DNA from: Nymphaea colorata
Taxonomy: Eukaryota; Streptophyta; Magnoliopsida; Nymphaeales; Nymphaeaceae
Reading direction: 5' to 3'
Length of the DNA stretch: 20,328 bases
Assembly (NCBI RefSeq): GCF_008831285.2
Contig: NW_022205172.1
Span: 1-20,328 of the forward strand
Both the position numbers and the translations under genes were made by a program. Below are positions 9,246 to 20,328 of the stretch, one piece after another. Within the stretch, counting starts at the first letter, position 1. Each line of letters begins with the position of its first letter. The notes below the pieces were generated by a model. That model saw nothing but the letters and a program-made list of their open reading frames with translations, did not search any database and was not told where the DNA came from.

Positions 9246-11281
9246 CTATAGTGCACATCTAAAGGATTGAAATTACAAGTTCGTATCAATACAAGTGCGA
9301 TTTAAGTGATTCAAATGATCACACATACTTAATTGAATGTGCTTAACTTATTGTTACATCCATGTTGCATGATTAAGTGAACTGAAATCACAAGTTTGTA
9401 TGAAAATGAATGTGATTCGAGTGATTCATTTGGTGTCTTATAGTTAACCTAACGTGTTTCACATGTTATTACATCCATAATCAATGATTTAAATAATTAA
9501 AACTCACAAGTTTATATGGATATAAAGGAGACCTATGCATTAGTTTGATCCTTCTAGTTTGTACGATAAGTTGAACATGTTGTTACATCTATAATGATCG
9601 ATGCACAAGTTCACATCAATACAGTGGGATTTAAGTGATTCAATTGATCACGCATATTTAATTGAATGTACTTAACTTGTTGTTACGTTTATATTAAATG
9701 ATTTAGTAAATTCAAATCATAGGTTTATATGAAAATGAATGGGATTCGAGTGATTCATTTGGTGTTTTATAGGTAACTTAATGTGTTTCACTTGTTATTA
9801 CATACATTTGATCACTTATGTTTAATCGAGTGATTATGTGATTCATTTTTACTTGTTCTTACATACATTTGATAACTTATATTTAATTGAATGTGCGTAA
9901 CCATTTGTTACATACGTATAGAATGACTTAGTGGCTTGAAAAAAGAAGTCCGTTTGGAAATGAATGAGAGTCAAGTCACTATATTGGTCCCTTATAGTTA
10001 ATCTAATGTATTTCACTTGTTATTACATCTATAATGAATGATTTAAATGGTTGAAATCACAAGTTTATATGGATACAAATGGTTGAAGTCACTATATTTG
10101 TACACGTGTAGTTAGTCCGATGAGTTGAATTTGTTGTTACATCTATAGGAACGTTCTAAAGGATTGAAATCACATGTTCGTACGAATACAAGTGAGATTA
10201 AGTGATTGATATAATCATGCATACTTAATTGAATGTGTTTAACTTGTTGTTACGTCTATAGTTGCGAAAATGAATGAGATTCGAGTGATTCATTTGGTGT
10301 CTTGTAGTTAACCTATTGTGTTTCACTTGTTATTACTCTTTGATCAATGATTTAAATGATTAAAACTTACAAGTTTGTATGGATATAAAGGAGACCTATG
10401 CATTAGTTTGATCCCTTGTAGTTAGTTCAATAAGTTGAACTAGTTCTTACATCTATGGTGATCGATGTAAGGAATTGAAATCACAAGTTCGTATCAATAC
10501 GAGTGGGATTTAAGTGATTCATTTTATCACACAAACGTAATTGAATGTGCTTAACTTGTTGTTACGTCTATATTAAATGATTTAGTAGATTAAAATCATA
10601 GGTTTGTATGAAAATTAATGATATTGGAGTGATTATTTGGTGTCTTGTAAGTAACCTAATGTGTTTCACTTGTTATTACATATATTTGATCACTTATATT
10701 TAATTGAGAGAATTAAGTGATTCATTTTCACTTGTTATTACATATAATTGATCACTTGTATTTAATTGAATGTGCGTGACCATTTCTTACTTACGTATAG
10801 AATGACCTAGTGGCTTTGATACCAGAAGTTCGTTTGGAATACATATATAATGAATGATTTAAATGATTGAAATCACATGTTCATGTGGATACAACGCGTG
10901 TAGTTAGTCCGATGATTGAATTTATTGTTAAACTATAGTGCACGATCTAAATGATTGAAATCACAAGTTCGTATCAATACAAGTGCGATTTAAGTGATTC
11001 AAATGATCACACATACTTAATTGAATGTGCTTAACTTGTTGTTACATCCATATTGCTAGATTAAGTGAATTCAAATCACAAGTTTGTGGAAAATAAATGA
11101 GATTTGAGTGATTCATTTGGTGTCTTATAATTAACCTAATGTGTTTCACTCGTTATGACATCTATGATCAACGATTTAAACGATAAAAACTCACAAGTTT
11201 ATATGGATGTAAAGGAGACCTATGGATTAGTTTAGTTTGATCCCTTGTAGTTTGTTCAATAAGTTGAACATGTTGTTACAT

Positions 11282-11334
11282 CTCATTCATTTGTATCCAT
11301 ACGCACACTAAATCACTCGTCTCAATACGAGTGA
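11282..11334. repeat. 39-nt microinversion with hairpin, block B unit 4
   Basis: The inverted part is 11282-11320 and the stem 11313-11320 / 11327-11334. The loop reads CTCAAT instead of CTCGAT. The stem is unchanged. Confidence 0.85.
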
Positions 11335-11875
11335 GATTTAAGTGATTCATTTGATCACGCATACTTAATTGAATGTGCTTAACTTGTTGTTACGTCATTA
11401 TTAAATGATTTAGTATATTGAAATCATAGGTTTGTATGGAAATGAATGAGATTTGAGTGATTCATTTGGTGTCTTTAGGTAACTAATATGTTTCACTTGT
11501 TATTACATATATTTGATCACTATATTTAATTGAGAGATTAATGATTCATTTTACTTGTTTTACATATATTTGATCAATATATTTAATTGAGTGTGCGTAG
11601 CATTTGTTACATACGTATAGAATGACTTAGTGGCTTGAAATAAGAAGTTCGTTTGGAAATGAATGAGAGTCAGGTCATTAAGTTGGTCCCTTACAGTTAA
11701 TCTAGTGTATTTCATTGTTATTACATATATAATGAATGATTTAAATGATTGAAATCGCAAGTTCATATGGATACAAATGGGATCTATGCATTACTTTGAA
11801 TGCGTGTAATTAGTCCGATGAGTTGAATTTGTTGTTAATCTATAGTGAACGATCTAAAGGATTGAAATCACGCGT

Positions 11876-12346
11876 TCGTACCAATACAAGTGAGATTTAA
11901 ATGATTCATATGATCATGCATGCTAATTGAATGTGTTTAACTTGTTGTTACACTATATTAAATGATTTAGTAGATCGAAATCACAAGTTGTATGAAAATG
12001 AATGAGATTCGAGTGATTCATTTGGTGTCTTATGGTTTACCTAATGTGTTTCACTAGTTGTTACATTTATAATGATTCTTAATACGGATGTCCTTAACAA
12101 GTGATTCATTTGGTGTCATATAGTTAACTAATGTGTTTCACTTGTAATTTAATTGAATGTGCTTAACAAGTGAATTAGGTTAACAATAGGGCACCAAATG
12201 AATCACTCAAATCTCATTCATTTTCATGCAAGCCTGTGATTTCAATCTACTAAATCATTTAACATGGATATAACAATAAGTCAAGTACATTCAATAAAGT
12301 ATGCGTGATCATATGAATCACTTAAATCTGACTCGTATTGGTACGA
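11876..12346. repeat. Inverted repeat with diverged left arm, unit 4
   Basis: The right arm at 12170-12346 is the usual sequence. The left arm at 11876-12054 is a different version: AAGTGAGATTTAAATG replaces GAGTCAGATTTAAGTG, and GATCATGCATGC with GTGTTTAACTTGTTG replaces GATCACGCATAC with GTACTTGACTTATTG. Pairing is therefore much weaker in the outer half of the arms, while the inner part (CATTTGGTG side) still pairs. The spacer 12055-12169 is present. Confidence 0.85.
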
Positions 12347-14419
12347 CTATAGTGCACGATCTAAAGGATTGAAATTACAAGTTCGTATCAATACAAGTGC
12401 GATTTAAGTGATTCAAATGATCACACATACTAATTGAATGTGCTTAACTTATTGTTACATCCATGTTGCTTGATTAAGTGAACTGAAATCACAAGTTTGT
12501 ATGAAAATGAATGTGATTCGATGATTCATTTGGTGTCTTATAGTTAACCTAACGTGTTTCACATGTTATTACATCCATGATCAATGATTTAAATAATTAA
12601 AACTCACAAGTTTATATGGATATAAAGGAGACCTATGCATTAGTTTGATCCTTTCTAGTTTGTACGATAAGTTGAACATGTTGTTACATCTATAGTGATC
12701 GATGCACAAGTTCACATCAATACGAGTGGGATTTAAGTGATTCAATTGATCACGCATATTTAATTGAATGTACTTAACTTGTTGTTACGTTTATATTAAA
12801 TGATTTAGTAAATTCAAATCATAGGTTTATATGAAAATGAATGGGATTCGAGCGATTCATTTGGTGTTTTACAGGTAACTTAATGTGTTTCACTTGTTAT
12901 TACATACATTTGATCACTTATGTTTAATCGAGAGATTATGTGATTCATTTTTACTTGTTCTTACATACATTTGATAACTTATATTTAATTGAATGTGCGT
13001 AACCATTTGTTACATACGTATAGAATGACTTAGTGGCTTGAAAAAAGAAGTCCGTTTGGAAATGAATGAGAGTCAAGTCACTATATTGGTCCCTTATAGT
13101 TAATCTAATGTATTTCACTTGTTATTACATTATAATGAATGATTTAAATGGTTGAAATCACAAGTTTATATGGATACAAATGGTTGAAGTCACTATATTT
13201 GTACACGTGTAGTTAGTCCGATGAGTTGAATTTGTTGTTACATCTATAGGAACGTTCTAAAGGATTGAAATCACATGTTCGTACGAATACAAGTGAGATT
13301 TAAGTGATTCATATAATCATGCATACTTAATTGAATGTGTTTAACTTGTTGTTACGTCTATAATAAATGATTTAGTAGATTGAAATCACAAGTTTGTGCG
13401 AAAATGAATGAGATTCGAGTGATTCATTTGGTGTCTTGTAGTTAACCTATTGTGTTTCACTTGTTATTACATCTTTGATCAATGATTTAAATGATTAAAA
13501 CTTACAAGTTTGTATGGATATAAAGGAGACCTATGCATTAGTTTGATCCCTTGTAGTTAGTTCAATAAGTTGAACTAGTTTTACATCTATGGTGATCGAT
13601 GTAAGGAATTGAAATCACAAGTTCGTATCAATACGAGTGGGATTTAAGTGATTCATTTTATCACACAACGTAATTGAATGTGCTTAACTTGTTGTTACGT
13701 CTATATTAAATGATTTAGTAGATTAAAATCATAGGTTTGTATGAAAATAATGATATTGGAGTGATTCATTTGGTGTCTTGTAAGTAACCTAATGTGTTTC
13801 ACTTGTTATTACATATATTTGATCACTTATATTTAATTGAGAGAGATTAAGTGATTCATTTTCACTTGTTATTACATATAATTGATCACTTGTATTTAAT
13901 TGAATGTGCGTGACCATTTCTTACTTACGTATAGAATGACCTAGTGGCTTTGATACCAGAAGTTCGTTTGGAATACATATATAATGAATGATTTAAATGA
14001 TTGAAATCACATGTTCATGTGGATACAAACGCGTGTAGTTAGTCCGATGAGTTGAATTTATTGTTACAACTATAGTGCACGATCTAAATGATTGAAATCA
14101 CAAGTTCGTATCAATACAAGTGCGATTTAAGTGATTCAAATGATCACACATACTTAATTGAATGTGCTTAACTTGTTGTTACATCCATATTGCTAGATTA
14201 AGTGAATTCAAATCACAAGTTTGTGTGAAAATAAATGAGATTTGAGTGATTCATTTGGTGTCTTATAATTAACCTAATGTGTTTCACTCGTTATGACATC
14301 TATGATCAACGATTTAAACGATAAAAACTCACAAGTTTATATGGATGTAAAGGAGACCTATGGATTAGTTTAGTTTGATCCCTTGTAGTTTGTTCAATAA
14401 GTTGAACATGTTGTTACAT

Positions 14420-14472
14420 CTCATTCATTTGTATCCATACGCACACTAAATCACTCGTCTCGATACGAGTGA
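14420..14472. repeat. 39-nt microinversion with hairpin, block B unit 5
   Basis: The inverted part is 14420-14458 and the stem 14451-14458 / 14465-14472 with loop CTCGAT, identical to units 1 and 2. Confidence 0.85.
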
Positions 14473-14930
14473 GATTTAAGTGATTCATTTGATCACGCAT
14501 ACTTAATTGAATGTGCTTAACTTGTTGTTACGTCATATTAAATGATTTAGTATATTGAAATCATAGGTTTGTATGGAAATGAATGAGATTTGAGTGATTC
14601 ATTTGGTGTCTTGTAGGTAACCTAATATGTTTCACTTGTTATTACATATTTTGATCACATATATTTAATTGAGAGATTAAATGATTCATTTTCACTTGTT
14701 ATTACATATATTTGATCAATATATGTAATTATGTGCGTAGCCATTTGTTAATACGTATAGAATGACTTAGTGGCTTGAAATAAGAAGTTGTTTGTTAATC
14801 TAGTGTATTTCACAAGTTTATATGGATACAAATGGGATCTATGCATTACTTTGAATGCGTGTAATTAGTCCGATGAGTTGAATTTGTTGTTACATCTATA
14901 GTGAACGATCTAAAGGATTGAAATCAGCGT

Positions 14931-15395
14931 TCGTACCAATACAGTGAGATTTAATGATTCATATGATCACGCAACTTTATTGAATGTACTTGACTTTTGT
15001 TATATCATTTAAATGATTTAGTAGATCGAAATCACAACTTGCATGAAAATGAATGAGATTCGAGTGATTCATTTGGTGTCTTATGGTTTACCTAATGTGT
15101 TTCACTAGTTGTTACATTTATAATGATTCTTAATACGATGTCCTTAACAAGTGATTCATTTGGTGTCATATAGTTAACCTAATGTGTTTCACTTGTAATT
15201 TAATTGAATGTGCTTAACAAGTGAATTAGGTTAACAATAGGGCACCAAATGAATCACCAAATCTCATTCATTTTCATGCAAGCCTGTGATTTCAATCTAC
15301 TAAATCATTTAACATGATATAACAATAAGTCAAGTACATTCAATAAAGTATGCGTGATCATATGAATCACTTAAATCTGACTCGTATTGGTACGA
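14931..15395. repeat. Inverted repeat with mosaic left arm, unit 5
   Basis: The right arm at 15221-15395 is the usual sequence. The left arm at 14931-15105 starts like units 4 and 6 (CAGTGAGATTTAATG, with base losses) and then switches to the unit 1-3 type (GATCACGCAACTTTATTGAATGTACTTGAC), which pairs with the right arm. The spacer 15106-15220 is present. Several one-base deletions lie in the left arm. Confidence 0.85.
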
Positions 15396-16828
15396 CTATA
15401 GTGCACGATCTAAAGGATTGAAATTACAAGTTCGTATCAATACAAGTGCGATTTAAGTGATTCAAATGATCACACATACTTAATTGAATGTGCTTAACTT
15501 ATTGTTACATCCATGTTGCTCGATTAAGTGAACTGAAATCACAAGTTTGTATGAAAATGAATGTGATTCGATTGATTCATTTGGTGTCTTATATTAACCT
15601 AACGTGTTTCAAATTACATCCATGATCAATGATTTAATAATTAAAACTCACAAGTTTATATGGATATAAAGAGACCTATGCATTAGTTTGATCCTTTCTA
15701 GTTTGTACGATAAGTTGAACATGTTGTTACATCTATAGTGATCGATGCACAAGTTCACATTAATACGAGTGGGATTTAAGTGATTCAATTGATCACGCAT
15801 ATTTAATTGAATGTACTTAACTTGTTGTTACGTTTATATTAAATGATTTAGTAAATTCAATCATAGGTTTATATGAAAATGAATGGGATTCGAGTGATTC
15901 ATTTGGTGTTTTACAGGTAACTTAATGTGTTTCACTTGTTATTACATACATTTGATCACTTATGTTTAATCGAGAGATTATGTGATTCATTTTTACTTGT
16001 TCTTACATACATTTGATAACTTATATTTAATTGAATGTGCGTAACCGTTTGTTACATACGTATAGAATGACTTAGTGGCTTGAAAAAAGAAGTCCGTTTG
16101 GAAATGAATGAGAGTCAAGTCACTATATTGGTCCCTTATAGTTAATCTAATGTATTTCACTTGTTATTACATTATAATGAATGATTTAAATGGTTGAAAT
16201 CACAAGTTTATATGGATAAAATGTTGAAGTCACTATATTTGTACACGTGTAGTTAGTCCGATGAGTTGAATTTGTTGTTACATCTATAGGGAACGTTCTA
16301 AAGGATTGAAATCACATGTTCGTACGAATACAAGTGAGATTTAAGTGATGCATATAATCATGCATACTTAATTGAATGTGTTTAACTTGTTGTTACGTCT
16401 ATATTAAATGAAAGAGATTCGAGTCATTCATTTGGTGTCTTGTAGTTAACCTATTGTGTTTCACTTGTTATTACATCTTTGATCAATGATTTAAATGATT
16501 AAAACTTACAAGTTTGTATGAATATAAAGGAGACCTATGCATTAGTTTGATCCCATGTAGTTAGTTCAATAAGTTGAACTAGTTCTTACATCTATGGTGA
16601 TCGATGTAAGGAATTGAAATCACAAGTTCGTATCAATACGAGTGGGATTTAAGTGATTCATTTTATCATACATACGTAATTGAATGTGCTTAACTTGTTG
16701 TTACGTCTATATTAAATGATTTTGTAGATTAAAATCATAGGTTTGTATGAAATGAATGATATTGGAGTGATTCATTTGTTGTCTTGTAAGTAACCTAATG
16801 TGTTTCACTTGTTATTACATATATTTGA

Positions 16829-17394
16829 TCACTTATATTTAATTGAGAGATTAAGTGATTCATTTTCACTTGTTATTACATAAATTTATCAGTTGTACTT
16901 AATTGAATGTGTTTAACTTGTTGTTACGTCTATAATAAATGATTTAGTAGATTGAAATCACAAGTTTGTGCAAAATGAATGAGATTCGAGTGATTCATTT
17001 GGTGTCTTGTAGTTAACCTATTGTGTTTCACTTGTTATTACATCTTTGATCAATGATTTAAATGATTAAAACTTACAAGTTTGTATGGATATAAAGGAGA
17101 CCTATGCATTAGTTTGATCCCTTGTAGTTAGTTCAATAAGTTGAACTAGTTCTTACATCTATGGTGATCGACATAAGGAATTGAAATCACAAGTTCGTAT
17201 CAATACGAGTGGTATTTAAGTGATTCATTTTATCACACAACGTAATTGAATGTGCTTAACTTGTTGTTATGTCTATATTAAATGATTTAGTAGACTAAAA
17301 TCATAGGTTTGTATGAAAATGAATGATATTGGAGTGATTCATTTGGTGTCTTGTAAGTAACCTAATGTGTTTCAGTTGTTATTACTATATTTGA
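16829..17394 (+). repeat. Extra segment re-duplicating part of block A in unit 6
   Basis: It starts as the block B half-monomer pair. After the shared TTAATTGAATGTG at 16899-16911 it continues as the middle of block A (GTTTAACTTGTTGTTACGTC, then the CTTTGATCAATG monomer and the next two). It ends where a second B-opening half monomer begins at 17395. The join, reading ATTTATCAGTTGTACTTAATTG, is slightly altered on its left side. Confidence 0.87.
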
Positions 17395-17987
17395 TCACTT
17401 ATATTTAATTGAGAGATTAAGTGATTCATTTTCACTTGTTATTACATAAAATTGATCATTGTGTTTAATTGAATGTGCATGACCATTTCTTACTTACGTA
17501 CAGAATGACCTAGTGGCTTTGATACCAGAAGTTCGTTTGGAATACATATATAATGAATGATTTAAATGATTGAAATCACATGTTCATGTGGATACAAACG
17601 CGTGTAGTTAGTCCGATGAGTTGAATTTATTGTTACAACTATAGTGCACGATCTAAATGATTGAAATCACAATTCGTATCAATACAAGTGCGATTTAAGT
17701 GATTCAAATGATCACACATACTTAATTGAATGTGCTTAACTTGTTGTTACATCCATATTGCTAGATTAAGTGAATTCAAATCACAAGTTTATGTGAAAAT
17801 AAATGAGATTTGAATGATTCATTTGGTGTCTTATAATTAACCTAATGTGTTTCACTCGTTATGACATCTATGATCAACGATTTAAACGATAAAAACTCAC
17901 AAGTTTATATGGATGTAAAGGAGACCTATGGATTAGTTTAGTTTGATCCCTTGTAGTTTGTTCAATAAGTTGAACATGTTGTTACAT

Positions 17988-18040
17988 CTCATTCATTTGT
18001 ATCCATACGCACACTAAATCACTCGTCTCGATACGAGTGA
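17988..18040. repeat. 39-nt microinversion with hairpin, block B unit 6
   Basis: The inverted part is 17988-18026 and the stem 18019-18026 / 18033-18040 with loop CTCGAT. The sequence just beyond reads AAGTAATTCAT instead of the usual AAGTGATTCAT. Confidence 0.85.
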
Positions 18041-18585
18041 GATTTAAGTAATTCATTTGATCACGCATACTTAATTGAATGTTCTTAACTTGTTGTTACG
18101 TCACATTAAATGATTTAGTATATTGAAATCATAGGTTGTATGGAAATGAATGAGATTTGAGTGATTCATTTGGTGTCTTGTAGGTAACTAATATGTTTCA
18201 CTTGTTATTACATATATTTGATCACATATATTTAATTGAGAGATTAAATGATTCATTTTCACTTGTTATTACATATATTTGATCAATATATTTAATTGAG
18301 TGTGCGTAGCCATTTGTTACATACGTATAGAATGACTTAGTGGCTTGAAATAAGAAGTTCGTTTGGAAATGAATGAGTCAGGTCATTAAGTTGGTCCCTT
18401 ACAGTTAATCTAGTGTATTTCACTTGCTATTACATCTATAATGAATGATTTAAATGATTGAAATCGCAAGTTCATATGGATACAAATGGAATCTATGCAT
18501 TACTTTGAATGCGTGTAATTAGTCCGATGAGTTGAATTTGTTGTTACATCTATAGTGAACGATCTAAAGGATTGAAATCACGCGT

Positions 18586-19058
18586 TCGTACCAATACAAG
18601 TGAGATTTAAATGATTCATATGATCATGCATGCTTAATTGAATGTGTTTAACTTGTTGTTACATTATATTAAATGATTTAGTAGATCAAATCACAAGTTT
18701 GTATGAAAATGAATGAGATTCGAGTGATTCATTTGGTGTCTTATGGTTTACCTAATGTGTTTCACTAGTTGTTACATTTATAATGATTCTTAATACGGAT
18801 GTCCTTAACAAGTGATTCATTTGGTGTCATATAGTTAACCTAATGTGTTTCACTTGTAATTTAATTGAATGTGCTTAACAAGTGAATTAGGTTAACAATA
18901 GGGCACCAAATGAATCACTCAAATCTCATTCATTTTCATGCAAGCCTGTGATTTCAATCTACTAAATCATTTAACATTGGATATAACAATAAGTCAAGTA
19001 CATCAAAAAGTATGCGTGATCATATGAATCACTTAAATCTGACTCGTATTGGTAACGA
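18586..19058. repeat. Inverted repeat with diverged left arm, unit 6
   Basis: The left arm at 18586-18765 is the same diverged type as in unit 4 (AAGTGAGATTTAAATG, GATCATGCATGC). The spacer is 18766-18881 and the right arm 18882-19058. The right arm has small changes near its end (CATCAAAAAG and GGTAACGA). It is followed at once by a deletion of about 84 bp that removes most of the next monomer. Confidence 0.85.
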
Positions 19059-19534
19059 CTAATTGAATGTGCTTAACTTATTGTTACATCCATGTTGCTT
19101 GATTAAGTGAACTGAAATCACAAGTTTGTATGAAAATGAATGTGATTCGAGTGATTCATTTGGTGTCTTATATTAACCTAACGTGTTTCAAATTACATCC
19201 ATGATCATGATTTAATAATTAAAACTCACAAGTTTATATGGATATAAAGGAGACCTATGCATTAGTTGATCCTTTCTAGTTTGTACGATAAGTTGAACAT
19301 GTTGTTACATCTATAGTGATCGATGCACAAGTTCACATCAATACGAGTGGGATTTAAGTGATTCAATTGATCACGCATATTTAATTGAATGTACTTAACT
19401 TGTTGTTACGTTTATATTAAATGATTTAGTAAATTCAAATCATAGGTTTATATGAAAATGAATGGGATTCGAGTGATTCATTTGGTGTCTTACAGGTAAC
19501 TTAATGTGTTTCACTTGTTATTACATACATTTGA

Positions 19535-20328
19535 TCACTTATGTTTAATCGAGAGATTATGTGATTCATTTTTACTTGTTCTTACATACATTTGATAACT
19601 TATATTTAATTGAATGTGCGTAACCATTTGTTACATACGTATAGAATGACTTAGTGGCTTGAAAAAAGAAGTCCGTTTGGAAATGAATGAGAGTCAAGTC
19701 ACTATATTGGTCCCTTATAGTTAATCTAATGTATTTCACTTGTTATTACATCTATAATGAATGATTTAAATGGTTGAAATCACAAGTTTATATGGATACA
19801 AATGGTTGAAGTCACTATATTTGTACACGTGTAGTTAGTCCGATGAGTTGAATTTGTTGTTACATCTATAGGGAACGTTCTAAAGGATTGAAATCACATG
19901 TTCGTTACGAATACAAGTGAGATTTAAGTGATTCATATAATCATGCATACTTAATTGAATGTGTTTAACTTGTTGTTACGTCTATAATAAATGATTTAGT
20001 AGATTGAAATCACAAGTTTGTGCGAAAATGAATGAGATTCGAGTGATTCATTTGGTGTTTGTAGTTAACCTATTTGTTACTTACTATATGAATGACTATC
20101 TTTGATCCAATGTTTTTGGATACATATAAATGATTTAAAACTGATGATAATCACATGTTCATGTGGTACAAACACGTGTAGTTAGTCCAATGAGTTGAAT
20201 TTATTGTTACAACTATGTGAACGATGTAAGGATTGAAATCACAAGTTCGTATCAATACGAGTGGATTTAAGTGATTCATGATCACACATACTTAATTGAA
20301 TGTGCTTAACTTGTTGTTTACTCCATAT
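19535..20328 (+). repeat. Higher-order repeat unit 7 (partial, rearranged)
   Basis: The first about 530 bp run as a normal block A. Near 20065-20100 the sequence shifts to block B (TTGTTACTTACTATATGAATGAC resembles the fused first monomer of B, near 1010 in unit 1), so about 480 bp of A/B sequence is skipped. The zone 20070-20150 aligns poorly to any sister copy and carries many small changes, then block B monomers resume up to the window end. The break could be real or an assembly or consensus artefact at a low-quality end. Confidence 0.8.

Larger units (their letters stand above)
5965..9811 (+). repeat. Higher-order repeat unit 3 (3847 bp, A-B/A-B-C)
   Basis: Block A is 5965-6867. A hybrid block follows at 6868-7694 whose first part is B type and second part is A type, then a complete block B at 7695-8523 and block C at 8524-9811. 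The extra block adds about 825 bp. Block C is about 114 bp shorter than in unit 2 because the spacer between the palindrome arms is missing at 9068. These two changes account for the unit length almost exactly. Variants private to this unit occur in both B copies, for example TACATCCGTATTGCTAGC near 7223 and 8050. Confidence 0.92.
9812..12913 (+). repeat. Higher-order repeat unit 4 (3102 bp)
   Basis: Block A is 9812-10689, block B 10690-11516 and block C 11517-12913. Block A lacks about 32 bp at 10260/10261, inside the fourth full monomer (the AATGATTTAGTAGATTG segment is gone). Block C has a left palindrome arm of a different sequence type from units 1-3. The stretch 11470-11600 is unusually dense in single-base deletions relative to its sisters. 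A minus-strand open frame of 68 codons at 11560-11766 lies wholly within these repeats and is not a gene. Confidence 0.92.
12914..15955 (+). repeat. Higher-order repeat unit 5 (3042 bp)
   Basis: Block A is 12914-13822, block B 13823-14654 and block C 14655-15955. Blocks A and B are close to unit 2 in length and order. Block C is about 96 bp short relative to unit 4, because of two deletions close together at about 14790-14795 and 14811-14814. The second has a short CAC/AAG microhomology at the join. The left palindrome arm is a mosaic of the two arm types. Scattered one-base deletions are common from 14720 to 15050. Confidence 0.91.
15956..19534 (+). repeat. Higher-order repeat unit 6 (3579 bp, internal re-duplication)
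   Basis: Block A is 15956-16828, with about 36 bp missing at 16410. An extra 566-bp segment follows (16829-17394), then block B at 17395-18221 and block C at 18222-19534. The extra segment begins as the half-monomer pair that opens block B, then at 16899-16911 jumps back to the middle of block A and repeats its second half. Block C lacks about 84 bp at 19058-19061, directly after the right palindrome arm. The net change from these events matches the observed length. Confidence 0.9.
1..20328. repeat. Satellite DNA array with higher-order repeat structure
   Basis: The entire window is one tandem array with no unique sequence. The base unit is a diverged monomer of about 115 bp. Monomer types recur in a fixed order, so the array also repeats at about 345 bp (three monomers) and at about 3.1 kb (blocks A, B and C). 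Seen directly: the landmark TCACTTATGTTTAATCGAG returns at 1, 2821, 5965, 9812, 12914, 15956 and 19535, and the sequence after each copy runs in parallel for kilobases. Both window ends fall inside the repeat, so the array extends further. There is no coding potential, tRNA, rRNA or transposon signature. Known: arrays of this form are typical of eukaryotic heterochromatin, often centromeric or subtelomeric. I do not recognise the family, and which chromosomal compartment it occupies cannot be told from the sequence. Confidence 0.97.

Noticed and set aside
11560-11766. Minus-strand open frame of 68 codons
   Set aside because: It lies wholly in repeated monomers, is broken by stops or frame changes in the sister units, and seems open only because of local one-base deletions. 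No start signal or domain is visible.
1-20328. CRISPR array
   Set aside because: Repeats are contiguous and long, with related sequence between recurring motifs rather than unique spacers of even length.
1-20328. Telomere repeats, rDNA spacer or retrotransposon remnants
   Set aside because: No TTTAGGG- or TTAGGG-type runs, no rRNA-like sequence, and no LTR, primer binding site or polyprotein fragment seen on either strand.

Overview
The whole 20,328-base window is satellite DNA. I see no gene, RNA gene, transposon or unique sequence. It is rich in A+T (roughly two thirds by eye, not counted), and every frame on both strands is broken by stops at short intervals. The longest open frame I could consider is 68 codons on the minus strand, and it lies inside a repeat. 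This kind of sequence fits heterochromatin of a eukaryotic nuclear genome (centromere, pericentromere, subtelomere or B chromosome). I do not recognise the satellite family and cannot name the organism. A plant is a guess only.

The array has three levels. (1) The basic monomer is about 112-118 bp. It typically opens with a motif like CTTGTTGTTACRTCTAT, passes through AAATGATTTAGTAGATTGAA and a GTGATTCAT core, and ends in TTCA or CTTAA. (2) Distinct monomer types recur in order, and a three-monomer group gives a period near 345 bp. (3) These are arranged in blocks A (about 0.9 kb), B (about 0.83 kb) and C (about 1.3-1.4 kb). A+B+C makes a higher-order repeat of about 3.1 kb. Each block opens with a pair of shortened 'half monomers' of about 50-60 bp.

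Taking the landmark TCACTTATGTTTAATCGAG as the unit start, units begin at 1, 2821, 5965, 9812, 12914, 15956 and 19535. Six are complete (2820, 3144, 3847, 3102, 3042 and 3579 bp) and the seventh is cut by the window end. The length differences are explained by specific events: loss of one trimer in unit 1, an extra block B/A hybrid in unit 3, an internal re-duplication in unit 6, and smaller deletions in units 3, 4, 5 and 6.

The most striking element is in block C of every unit: a large inverted repeat with arms of about 180 bp around a spacer of about 116 bp. In unit 2 the outer 155 bp of the arms differ at only two positions. In unit 3 the spacer is gone, leaving an almost uninterrupted 359-bp palindrome. 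In units 4 and 6 the left arm has been replaced by a diverged version, and in unit 5 it is a mosaic. Block B carries a second, 39-nt microinversion that makes a short hairpin. Together these show an array shaped by unequal exchange, replication slippage or break repair, and probably gene conversion at palindromes. Many one-base deletions between copies also suggest residual long-read consensus error.
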